Below, in pieces: positions 22,617 through 29,471 of a stretch of 29,471 nucleotides of DNA. The stretch is from DAOQAK01 sp043801235 (GTDB taxonomy: Bacteria > Bacteroidota > Bacteroidia > Bacteroidales > CG2-30-32-10), in contig JAZDMF010000314.1 in NCBI GenBank assembly GCA_043801235.1, positions 1-29,471 of the forward strand. Direction: 5' to 3'. The number at the start of each line of letters is the position of its first letter. The first letter of the stretch is position 1. The translations under genes were made by a program, and so were the position numbers. The notes under the pieces were generated by a model. It searched no databases and was not told the DNA's origin. It saw nothing but the letters and a program-made list of their open reading frames with translations.

Positions 22617-23858
22617 TCACATCTTCATGCTGTAAAGCATTCTGAGTTCTTCACTTCTGCTGTGATCCGTATAAAGAAAATATAGCTTACCATTGTTTAT
22701 TTTAATATTATCCACAAACGGCAGATCGGGAATCTGAACAGAATTTATTAACTCACCTGTTTCAATATCTATTTCTTTCAGCGTGGAGATACCACTTTTT
22801 CTGAACATAGCATAGGCTTTACCCGAGCTTTCATCAAAATAAATTTCGCGTTTCCAGTTTTTATCCAGATGAAAAACGATGGGGATTTTTTTTACGAGTT
22901 TGCAGGAATCGTCAAAAAAACCCATCCATGAATCCTCAAAATTAAAAAGGAATAATGTGTCATTAATATTTATAAGGGGAGCAAAAACCGGTTTGTAAAA
23001 CGCCATATCCTCAAACCTCGCCTGCGTTTCAGGATCATCGGAAGAACAAATAATTCGCGCCCTGTCGTTCAGCATGCGTGCATTGTTTTCGTTCTTTACT
23101 GTAATCAACTCAGAATATGTCTTTGCTTCTTTATCATATTCCAGGTATTCCAGCATTTGATCATGCAGCGAATATTTTTTCAGGTACATTTTATCTGCTT
23201 TCGCTTCTGCAAGCAAATCAAAAAGCATGATAAATTCATCGGAAGGATAAGGGTAAAGGAACTCAATATTTCCTGTATCAATTGAAAGCTGGAAAGCTTC
23301 GCTTTTTGAAATGAAATACCGGTTGTCAAAACAATCACTGTAAAGCTGATCGGGTTTTTTAACGGGTACTGAAAAAACCGTGTCGCCTTCTGATGTGAGC
23401 ACATAAAGCCTTGCCTGCGAAAGCATTTTATTTCTGTATGCAAGTGCCAGGATTTTATCATTCACAAATTCATAATCGGTAATATACAAAGGCTCATCTT
23501 TTGTAATTGGCAAGGGTTTTACGTTAGTAACCGATAATTCGGGCAACTCATTAATTTTTCCCTGTAAAAGAATTTCTGCTTTCTGGCTGAATGAAGAAAC
23601 GATAATTTCCTTATTAAAATATCCAAGGTGTGATACTGAAAGTTTACATGGAAATGATGTCACAGAAATTTTAAAAAAGCCGTTTTTATCAGATACAGCA
23701 ACTTCTGAATTATCAGCACACATAATGCTTGCAGAAGAAATGTGATTGCTGAGTGAAGAATCTCTGACAACACCTTTTATTGTATAAAAGTCCTGCTGAC
23801 TTTTGGCAACAAAGCATGTGATGATTAACAGGAATGATATGCAAAGGTATTTCTTCAC
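22617..23858 (-). CDS. Secreted carboxypeptidase-regulatory plus propeller-like protein
   Basis: I take the GTG at 23858, which begins a good signal peptide (VKKYLCISFLLIITCFVAKS); an in-frame ATG at 24002 would overlap the upstream gene by 44 bp and read through a GC-rich hairpin. The 413-residue product has a CarboxypepD_reg-like beta domain at about 22-105 (FYTIKGVVRDSS, then SVSHLGYFNKEII). It is followed by about 300 residues of repeated four-strand motifs (ITDYEFVNDKILALAYRN, then LYVLTSEGDTVFSVP) that look like a six-bladed propeller. Such Bacteroidota proteins are poorly characterised. It is downstream of the plug-only protein in the same orientation, and the two probably act together at the outer membrane. 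Confidence 0.8.
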   Translation of the reverse strand: MKKYLCISFLLIITCFVAKSQQDFYTIKGVVRDSSLSNHISSASIMCADNSEVAVSDKNGFFKISVTSFPCKLSVSHLGYFNKEIIVSSFSQKAEILLQGKINELPELSVTNVKPLPITKDEPLYITDYEFVNDKILALAYRNKMLSQARLYVLTSEGDTVFSVPVKKPDQLYSDCFDNRYFISKSEAFQLSIDTGNIEFLYPYPSDEFIMLFDLLAEAKADKMYLKKYSLHDQMLEYLEYDKEAKTYSELITVKNENNARMLNDRARIICSSDDPETQARFEDMAFYKPVFAPLININDTLFLFNFEDSWMGFFDDSCKLVKKIPIVFHLDKNWKREIYFDESSGKAYAMFRKSGISTLKEIDIETGELINSVQIPDLPFVDNIKINNGKLYFLYTDHSRSEELRMLYSMKM

Positions 23859-23880
23859 AGGAATAAATTTGGTTTTTTCA

Positions 23881-23914
23881 GGCAATCCGGCCAGGGCGAG
23901 TGAACCGGATTGCC
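23881..23914. repeat. GC-rich perfect hairpin between two genes of a pair
   Basis: GGCAATCCGG (23881-23890) and CCGGATTGCC (23905-23914) form a perfect 10-bp stem with a 14-base loop, much richer in GC than its surroundings. It lies between the plug protein stop and the GTG start of the propeller-like gene. No T run follows on either strand, so it is unlikely to be a simple terminator; an mRNA stability or REP-like element is possible. Confidence 0.65.
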
Positions 23915-23958
23915 CGAAGGGTTGGCAAAAAAATAACGGAACAGTATATGGAACAAAG

Positions 23959-24696
23959 CTAAAAAATGCTTTTTGCGCTTTCTTCTTTTGCTTTTTTATC
24001 ATTCAGCCAGCTGAAATAACTCTGGGTTTCGATAACAACAACACCGCCGGTAAAATCGCCGTAATTAGCAGGAACTCCTCCGGTATACACAGCAATGCTC
24101 CCTATTGCATTACCCGGGATATGAATCTGATTATCCCGCATTTTAACTCCATCAACAATAAAAATGGCATCTCCGTCTCTGGAACCCCTGAAATATATTT
24201 CATCTCCATCATCGCTTACGTAAACATCGGTCATTGTGCAACGCAAAATGGATGAGATTTCTTTTGAGTCTGGTAATTGGTCGAGTTGACCCTTTGGAAT
24301 AACTGTAATATTGCCTAATCCTTTTTCGATAGGTTTTATAGCAGTAATGTCAATGGAAACAAGATAGGTTACTCCATCTGTAGTCATAGCAAGGTTATCA
24401 ACAAATGTTGGTTTGTCGGCGATTACATTTACATTTGGATAAATAAGAGTGTCGTAGGTGATGAATGTAACATATACGTTGTATGTTCCGGGATCTAATG
24501 GTTTCAGGGTGAAAGTACCATCTTTGCCGGCCTGTGTTGCAATTAACGCTCCCATATGTTTTACAAATACTGTAGCGCCGGGTAAAATTTCATTTGTTTT
24601 TGCATCGATTATTTTTCCTTTTATTTCGCCTGGGCTTTGCGCTATTATCAATGCAGGGAGGCAAAGCGCGGCAATGTAAGTCAGAAGTTTTTTCAT
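23959..24696 (-). CDS. Carboxypeptidase-regulatory/TonB-plug protein lacking a barrel
   Basis: A 245-residue secreted protein. After a signal peptide (MKKLLTYIAA to LIIAQ) comes a CarboxypepD_reg domain (about 23-105: IKGKIIDAKTNEILPGATV, then TFTLKPLDPGTYNVYVTF). Then follows a TonB-receptor plug domain (about 120-230: VTVIPKGQLDQLP-like start, EIYFRGSRDGDAIFIVDGVK, GSIAVYTGGVPANYGDFTGG, VVVIETQ). A SusC or TonB-dependent receptor would now continue with about 600 residues of beta barrel; here the gene stops after 15 more residues, and no barrel sequence follows in any frame I read. It looks like a genuine stand-alone form. The partner may be the downstream propeller-like protein. Confidence 0.85.
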   Translation of the reverse strand: MKKLLTYIAALCLPALIIAQSPGEIKGKIIDAKTNEILPGATVFVKHMGALIATQAGKDGTFTLKPLDPGTYNVYVTFITYDTLIYPNVNVIADKPTFVDNLAMTTDGVTYLVSIDITAIKPIEKGLGNITVIPKGQLDQLPDSKEISSILRCTMTDVYVSDDGDEIYFRGSRDGDAIFIVDGVKMRDNQIHIPGNAIGSIAVYTGGVPANYGDFTGGVVVIETQSYFSWLNDKKAKEESAKSIF

Positions 24697-24730
24697 AATG
24701 TATAGATTTAATTTAGGAAATTGATTTGTT

Positions 24731-24738
24731 CAAAAATA
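24731..24738 (-). promoter_or_regulatory. Possible -7 element for the plug-protein gene
   Basis: On the minus strand TATTTTTG fits TAnnTTTG, 34 bases before the ATG at 24696. No -33 TTG at ideal distance is present. Confidence 0.3.
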
Positions 24739-24910
24739 AGCCAGGAATGCACGAAATGAAAGGCATATCCGGTTAACGGCGTCAATGAATCAGTTTGCGG
24801 CAGGAATTTTTAAGGAAAAGGAAATTTTTTACTTAATTGTTTTACTGTTCAATTGCTAAATTTTCATTAGTCAACAGGGAAATTCATAAATCAAATTGTT
24901 TCTACACTTT

Positions 24911-25093
24911 TTAACACAGAATTCACAGAGCTTTCCACAGAGGACACAGAGAAATAATAATAATTATTTTGAATTCATAACTCTGCATTCTGAATTAAAA
25001 AGCTGTTTTGAATTTGAGTTTTCGGATTTGTTATTTATTTGGAATTTGTTTTTTGTTGCTTCGTAAATCTAAAATCGTAAATTGTAAATCCTG
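24911..25093. repeat. Mosaic of several intergenic word-repeat families
   Basis: The 399-bp gap between the plug gene and the umuD-like gene (24697-25095) has no gene. From 24911 it is built of CACAGAG words (24911-24955), GAATTCATAACTCTGC and CATTCTGAATTA words (24970-24998), TTTGAATTTGAG and TTTGGAATTTG words (25008-25048), and CGTAAATCTAAAATCG with AAATTGTAAATCC (25063-25091). Each part matches a family seen elsewhere in the window or looks like one. Confidence 0.65.
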
Positions 25094-25095
25094 TC

Positions 25096-25545
25096 TTAAA
25101 TTTTATGAATGGTATACACCACAACCCCCCAGATCTTAAAGTCCATGTCTCCGGTAATTTCTATGGGATTGAATTTTTCGTTCTCCGGTTTAAGAAAAAG
25201 CTTCTTCCCTTTTTTAATAATTCTTTTTACAGTGAATTCTCCGTCGATAACGCCAATAACAACCTTACCATCTGTGGCTTCCACAGAGCGGTCAACAATA
25301 AGTATATCGTCATCTGAAATCCCGGCGTTAACCATGGAATTACCATCAACCCTTACCAGGAAAGTAGCGGAAGGATTGCGGATAAGATATTCGTTCAGAT
25401 CGAGTTTTCGGTCAAGAAAATCGTCGGCAGGTGAAGGAAAGCCGGCCGAAATTTTTGTTGTATAAAGATCAAGTTCGAGCGATTTGCCCTGCCAGGGTCG
25501 GAAAATTTCAATTACAGGTTTTTGAGCTGTTGTTTTTTTCTTCAT
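25096..25545 (-). CDS. umuD: UmuD-like S24 family autoprotease
   Basis: From the ATG at 25545 (MKKKTT; three codons inside an alternative at 25554) the product has 149 residues. In characterised UmuD, RecA-stimulated self-cleavage yields the UmuD' subunit of translesion polymerase V. The cleavage region AGFPSPADDFLD (Ala34-Gly35) parallels the CGFPSPAADY site of E. coli UmuD. The catalytic Ser70 (GNSMVNAGI) and Lys107 (EFTVKRI) are 37 residues apart as in that protein. There is no N-terminal DNA-binding domain, so it is not LexA. umuC normally follows directly; here the next 400 bp downstream are noncoding and umuC is absent from the window. A lone UmuD-like regulator is possible. Confidence 0.9.
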   Translation of the reverse strand: MKKKTTAQKPVIEIFRPWQGKSLELDLYTTKISAGFPSPADDFLDRKLDLNEYLIRNPSATFLVRVDGNSMVNAGISDDDILIVDRSVEATDGKVVIGVIDGEFTVKRIIKKGKKLFLKPENEKFNPIEITGDMDFKIWGVVVYTIHKI

Positions 25546-25748
25546 GGATAACAAACAATAATTGTGTGTATATTTATCCGGTCACTCATAGCCATACGCC
25601 AGTTGGTGGACATGTTGAAAAGTGACATACCGGTCGACTTCGACTCGCTTCTCCTTTACGCATGTTTCAGAAGAATCGGCTCAGTATGGCGGTTATTAAT
25701 ATCATTTTGGCTAACACAAAAAAGTAAAATCGTTTTTCAGTAATTAAA

Positions 25749-26453
25749 TTAATCCCACACAAAAAGATACTTCACTCCTTTGTACAAATATTTTAACACA
25801 AAGCCTACCGGGCCGGGTTTTACCTTTTTCTGAATATAAACAGTAATGGTTGAATATTCTTCAAGATGATCTAGTTTGTTGATCTTTCCTTCAAGCAGGT
25901 CTATGTCTGTATTCAGTCGTTCCAGTTCTTTTTCTACCGCAAGTGTTTCTTCAACATTGGCTGCTTCTTCAAGAAGTTCAAGATAACGGGTGCGTGCTTT
26001 CAGAGCATTTTCAAAGCGTATGGTTAGATTGGTATATTCTTCGGTGATATCTTCGGCATAAACATTTTTATTTTTAACAGTACCTAAAGCTGTAATTTCA
26101 GCAAGCGCACAATACAAACTGTCTGCCTTAACGCGAATGGTTGTGTAGGTGCTGCCGGTGTTCAGAACATAGCCGTTATATTTCTTTGCAATTTTTATGA
26201 TACGTACATTTGCTGTATCGGGTTTTTTTACAACCACTGTTACATTTGCATTATATACCATCATTCTGCCTGGAGGAATCAGGCTTTGGGTTTCAGTCTC
26301 ACTTGTCTTATCGCTGGTGGTGCCTGTGATTCCCAAGTATGAGGCATTATTATAACCTGTAGAGCGGTAACTGCGTTTGCTGTTTCCGCAACTGAACATA
26401 ATTGCACATAAAAAGACCAGCGCAACAGGGTAAAGAATGGGTTTTGTTTTCAT
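25749..26453 (-). CDS. DUF4349 lipoprotein
   Basis: A 234-residue lipoprotein with lipobox MFSC (Cys22). A Ser/Thr-rich linker (about 23-60) leads into the DUF4349 domain: MMVYNANVTVVVKKPD, IAKKYNGYVLNTG, VKADSLYCALAEITALG, then a long coiled coil (about 150-200, RTRYLELLEEAANVEETLAV, continuing to ERLNTDIDLLEGKI), and the final LEEYSTITVYIQ. The C-terminus LKYLYKGVKYLFVWD could touch the membrane. The function of DUF4349 is unknown; the coiled coil suggests assembly. It follows the M16 protease in the same direction but has its own promoter at 26479-26509. Confidence 0.9.
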   Translation of the reverse strand: MKTKPILYPVALVFLCAIMFSCGNSKRSYRSTGYNNASYLGITGTTSDKTSETETQSLIPPGRMMVYNANVTVVVKKPDTANVRIIKIAKKYNGYVLNTGSTYTTIRVKADSLYCALAEITALGTVKNKNVYAEDITEEYTNLTIRFENALKARTRYLELLEEAANVEETLAVEKELERLNTDIDLLEGKINKLDHLEEYSTITVYIQKKVKPGPVGFVLKYLYKGVKYLFVWD

Positions 26454-26478
26454 ATTAAATGTATTGTTTGATTAACGC

Positions 26479-26509
26479 CAAATGTATGATGTCAGTGGGC
26501 AGATGTCAA
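26479..26509 (-). promoter_or_regulatory. Bacteroidota-type promoter for the DUF4349 gene
   Basis: On the minus strand TTG (plus 26507-26509), a 20-bp spacer and TACATTTG (plus 26479-26486) match the Bacteroidota consensus well, 25 bases before the ATG at 26453. The -33 part lies inside the left arm of the repeat at 26491-26560. Confidence 0.6.
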
Positions 26510-26560
26510 ATATAAAAAAAATCCACATTTGACTTTTGACATGAACCATCTGCCATCTGA
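26491..26560. repeat. CATCTGCC/GGCAGATG inverted repeat
   Basis: The left arm GTCAGTGGGCAGATGTCAAA (26491-26510) pairs with right-arm words ATTTGAC and CATCTGCC (26527-26554), with extra TTTTGACATGAAC between them. It lies between the M16 protease stop and the DUF4349 start and includes part of the promoter of the latter. Confidence 0.6.
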
Positions 26561-26577
26561 TATGAAAAATATTTTTT

Positions 26578-29471
26578 TTATTTTTTAAATAATGTACTTT
26601 CCTTTATTTCGACAATCTTGCCAAACCTGGCAATGTCTTTCATGTCCAGCCTTTTCTTATCGCCAACCAGGCAAATAACGACAGGTTTTCCTTTTATATT
26701 GTTGGTGTAGAATTTTAGGATATCATCGAATGTGAGATTTTTGTATGCTTCCAGTTTGTATTTTGAAGGATCTTCAAAATAGCCTTTTAGTTTCCATCCC
26801 ACAAATTTTTCCGAAAGTTCCCTGAAATCGGGCCTGCTGGCATAAGCTTCCTGAACCAGGGAGCTGCGTATAGTTTCAATGCGTTCTTTCTTTTCCGGCA
26901 TATATCTTACAAGACTGTCAAACACCTGAATGGCTTCAACAGTTTTGTCGGCCTGTGTTCCGATGTATCCGATGAAACTTGAGCGTTTTCCAGGAAGAAG
27001 AGGAATAGAGTATGAGGCGCCTGCGGAATATGCCATTGAGCGATACTCTCTTATTTCCTGTACAACCAGACCGGAAAATCCTCCGCCGAAATAATCATTG
27101 AAAGCATCAATATAAGGCTCTTTATCGATGCTGTAATCTTCACCTTTTATGTAAAAATATATCTGGCTTTGGACGGCGTCTTTACGGTTCACGAAAAATA
27201 CGGTGTTTTCATCATACACCTCATCGTTGATGACCACAGGCGATTCGGAAGTTTTTAAATCGGATTGGAACTTCAAGGCATTCTTCAAAATGTCTGTTAC
27301 CTGTACCGTGGTATATTGGCTTCCTGTATAATGAATCTGCACTTCATAACCCAGTCCTTTTTTGAAAACTGCAATAAGGCTGTCGGCATTCAATGCCTTT
27401 ATTTCTTTGATCGAAAGCCTGTTCAGGAAAGAAGACCTGTCTTTTTTTCTGACATATTGTAACAATGCCTGGGCTACGCCTGGTGCATCTGCATCTTCAA
27501 GTTTGCGGGTTGCCTGTTCTCCTTCAATAATGTTTTTCATTTTTTCCTTGTCAACAACGGGGTCGTATATCAGTTCCTGTAATAGTTCCACGCCTGCTTT
27601 AAGATCGGATTCAATACCTGTGAGTTCGGCGGTCAGGTAATTATCATTGCAGTAAAACGAATAGGTGCTACCAATTTTCTGAAATGCTTCTTTCACTTCA
27701 TTCAGTGTTTTGGTTTTTGTTCCTGCATAATTCATCAGGTCGGCAGCATAAGAAAGCTGTGGTATTTTGTATTTACCCACACCGAATTTTATCATTAAAG
27801 TAAAAATGTCGTTTTCCGGATTTTCGGTATAATACAGCATGACACCTTTTGTCAGTTCAGCCACCTGCACATCTTCATTGAAGTTCACGAAATCTGCAAC
27901 GGGTTCTTTAGCTTTTATGCTTTCGAATTTTACAGCAAATTCAGACAAGGCGTCTTGCTTTGGTTTTACAGGTTCGTAACCCGGCTTATCGAGTTTTTCC
28001 TTTTTGGGAAATCCCATTTTCGAAAGAAGTATCAGGTAATTTGTATTGTAATATTTTTCAGCAACCCTGACGATATCCTCTTTCGTTATTTTATTGATTT
28101 TATCAGGATAGATTAAGTAATCATCAATGTCGCGGTTTTGTGCAAAAGCTTGTGCAATAAGTACTGCACGGTTGTCGAAACTTTCAAGATTCAGTTTAAA
28201 TTCAGTGTAAATATCTTTTTTTACTGCTTCCAGCAGCCAGTCATCAAATGCGCCTTTTCTTAAAGAATCGAATTCATTCATAATAAGCGCTTCGGCATTT
28301 TCGAGTGATTGCCCCAGAATTTTGGGAACAAAAAGAAAAACAGCAGAACCATAATCGTTGTTTTGACCTAGCGGAATATATTGTGCCGCCATAAGTTTAT
28401 TGTCGAGTACAAGTTTGTCAAGAAGTCCTGTCTCTCCGTAGTTCGAGAGAATACGGTTGCAAACATCCAGTGCAATTTCATCAGAGTTTCCGTTTGGCAC
28501 TGTACGAAAACCAATAATGCCAAGCTTTATGGGAGTAAGTTTCATTTCTACAGCTTCACGCCCGATAAAACTGTCTTCTTTGAAAGTTGGAAATTCAGGG
28601 ACATCGCCCGATTTCCATGTTCCGAATTTTTCTTTGATGACAGGAAGCACATCATCCGTGATGAAATCGCCGCATATTACCAGAGCCATATTATTAGCCA
28701 CATAATATGTTTTATAAAATTTATACATAGCATTCAGCGATGGATTTTTCAGATGCTCAATGGTGCCTATGGCTGTCTGCTGTCCGTAAGGATGCATTTT
28801 ATAAAGGTACTTAAGAAAGGTTTCCAAGAGTTTAAAGGCAAAATTATCCATGGAACGGTTTTTTTCTTCATATACCACTTCAAGTTCAGACTGGAACGAG
28901 CGGAATACAGGATTTATAAAACGATGACTGTAAAGTTCAAGCCATTTTTCAATCTGGTTTGGTGGAAAAGCATTATGAAAAAATGTCATTTCTTCGGCAG
29001 TAAATGCATTCATCCCTGTGCCGCCAATACTTTTTATCAGCTTGTCGATTTCTGTCGGAACAGCGTATTCACTTGCTTTCAGCGACTGTTCATTTATTTT
29101 TTTCTGTATCTCTTTTCTTTTGGTTTCATCGGTTGTAATGCCAAGTGTATCATAAAGAGCATAAATATTTTCAAGATAAACTTTTTCATTATCGTAATCG
29201 GTGGTGCCCATTTCTTCGGTGCCCTTGAAAAGCATATGCTCAAGATAATGAGCAATACCCGTATGATCGGCCGGATCGTTCTTGCTGCCGGCCTTGGTGA
29301 CCACCCCGCCGTAAACCAAAGGTTTTGAATGATCCTCATTCAATAAAACCGTCAGCCCGTTGTCAAGAACAACTTTTGTTACCTTTAACGGGTTGGTTTT
29401 TATAGTGTCCTGTGCCCGGGCAGAAAATGTGATGAGACATAATAGCACCGACAGAATACTGATTTTTTTAT
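26578..29471 (-). CDS. M16 family zinc metalloprotease, start beyond window
   Basis: The frame is open to the window edge: codons upstream of the internal GTG at 29448 read KKISILSV and continue the signal peptide LLCLITFSARAQD, so the true start lies just outside. About 964 residues are visible. The N-terminal M16 domain has the inverted zinc motif HYLEH (His67, Glu70, His71 counted from the GTG) and a later conserved Glu in VVYEEKNRSMDN. Two M16_C-type domains follow, and the C-terminal half (GGGFSGLVVQEIREYRSMAYS) is the inactive partner domain that closes the chamber. Family members such as pitrilysin-like and PqqL-type proteins degrade peptides in the periplasm. It would complement the S46 dipeptidyl-peptidase encoded in the same window. 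Confidence 0.94.
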   Translation of the reverse strand, partial: KKISILSVLLCLITFSARAQDTIKTNPLKVTKVVLDNGLTVLLNEDHSKPLVYGGVVTKAGSKNDPADHTGIAHYLEHMLFKGTEEMGTTDYDNEKVYLENIYALYDTLGITTDETKRKEIQKKINEQSLKASEYAVPTEIDKLIKSIGGTGMNAFTAEEMTFFHNAFPPNQIEKWLELYSHRFINPVFRSFQSELEVVYEEKNRSMDNFAFKLLETFLKYLYKMHPYGQQTAIGTIEHLKNPSLNAMYKFYKTYYVANNMALVICGDFITDDVLPVIKEKFGTWKSGDVPEFPTFKEDSFIGREAVEMKLTPIKLGIIGFRTVPNGNSDEIALDVCNRILSNYGETGLLDKLVLDNKLMAAQYIPLGQNNDYGSAVFLFVPKILGQSLENAEALIMNEFDSLRKGAFDDWLLEAVKKDIYTEFKLNLESFDNRAVLIAQAFAQNRDIDDYLIYPDKINKITKEDIVRVAEKYYNTNYLILLSKMGFPKKEKLDKPGYEPVKPKQDALSEFAVKFESIKAKEPVADFVNFNEDVQVAELTKGVMLYYTENPENDIFTLMIKFGVGKYKIPQLSYAADLMNYAGTKTKTLNEVKEAFQKIGSTYSFYCNDNYLTAELTGIESDLKAGVELLQELIYDPVVDKEKMKNIIEGEQATRKLEDADAPGVAQALLQYVRKKDRSSFLNRLSIKEIKALNADSLIAVFKKGLGYEVQIHYTGSQYTTVQVTDILKNALKFQSDLKTSESPVVINDEVYDENTVFFVNRKDAVQSQIYFYIKGEDYSIDKEPYIDAFNDYFGGGFSGLVVQEIREYRSMAYSAGASYSIPLLPGKRSSFIGYIGTQADKTVEAIQVFDSLVRYMPEKKERIETIRSSLVQEAYASRPDFRELSEKFVGWKLKGYFEDPSKYKLEAYKNLTFDDILKFYTNNIKGKPVVICLVGDKKRLDMKDIARFGKIVEIKESTLFKK

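Noticed and set aside
23859..24002. N-terminal extension of the propeller-like protein from the ATG at 24002
   Set aside because: It overlaps the upstream gene, is translated through a GC-rich hairpin and would bury the signal peptide at residue 49; the GTG at 23858 is more likely.
25627..25743. 39-codon open frame ending in TAA upstream of the umuD-like gene, slightly richer in GC than its surroundings
   Set aside because: Too short, no start codon with support and no recognisable similarity; a gene remnant is possible but not supported.
28381..29328. 315-residue plus-strand reading frame
   Set aside because: It lies wholly inside the M16 protease gene, whose domains are clear; the shadow has Cys/His/Phe-rich composition and no family features.
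1..29471. Complete defence system, prophage or integrative element
   Set aside because: No integrase, transposase, restriction, toxin-antitoxin or phage structural gene was recognised; accessory-looking genes are envelope proteins.

Overview
The window reads as a chromosomal segment of a member of the Bacteroidota, probably an environmental, AT-rich, Bacteroidales-like lineage. The reasons are: an S46 dipeptidyl-peptidase; an RprX/RprY-like two-component pair; carboxypeptidase-regulatory plus TonB-plug proteins; a CotH protein ending in a type IX secretion (Por) sorting domain; many short lipoproteins; a 2TM gene beside pyrH/frr; and several start regions carrying the Bacteroidota promoter word TAnnTTTG rather than a clear Shine-Dalgarno. 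No tRNA, rRNA, CRISPR array, transposase or phage gene was seen. The species cannot be told from the window alone.

Layout. 1-786: end of a radical SAM/SPASM protein, meeting frr stop to stop. 787-2727 (minus): pyrH, a 2TM membrane protein and frr (UMP supply and ribosome recycling). 2728-3551: a gene-free stretch full of degenerate word repeats, with a three-copy 21-bp tandem repeat upstream of pyrH. 3552-4460 (minus): a very basic lipoprotein built of about six 40-residue repeats. 4626-8033 (plus): a secreted dipeptidyl-peptidase, a terminator, then a DUF2231 membrane protein with a lipoprotein-type rubrerythrin. 8174-10509 (minus): sensor kinase and response regulator, preceded by four TTAAC boxes spaced exactly 10 bp. 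10722-12278 (minus): an all-helical protein of unknown role. 12357-16106 (plus): glucose-6-phosphate isomerase, two lipoproteins and an unusual phosphoglycerate kinase, tightly packed. 16234-20772 (plus): a lipoprotein hydrolase with helical repeats, a nitroreductase and a large T9SS-exported CotH/lamin-tail protein; this block lies between two similar copies of a CTCTGTG-type palindromic repeat. 20917-24696: a secreted protein (minus), a SRAP DNA-protein crosslink protein (plus), and a minus-strand pair made of a barrel-less TonB-plug protein and a carboxypeptidase-regulatory/propeller-like protein. 25096-29471 (minus): an orphan UmuD-like S24 protease, a DUF4349 lipoprotein and an M16 zinc protease whose start lies beyond the window.

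Much of the window faces the envelope: at least six lipoproteins, several secreted proteins and a stress-sensing two-component pair sit among core metabolic genes. The most distinctive feature at the DNA level is that many intergenic gaps are filled by a few degenerate, low-complexity, often hairpin-forming word families (TTTGGAATTTGGG, CACAGAG, AACAACAAACCAC, AATATCGAACACCGAATAATGAA, CATCTGCCATCTGA). They are not genes and not classical insertion sequences. No complete new defence or mobile system is visible. The strongest candidates for undescribed biology are the basic repeat lipoprotein, the altered phosphoglycerate kinase, the plug-only protein with its partner, and the repeat families.
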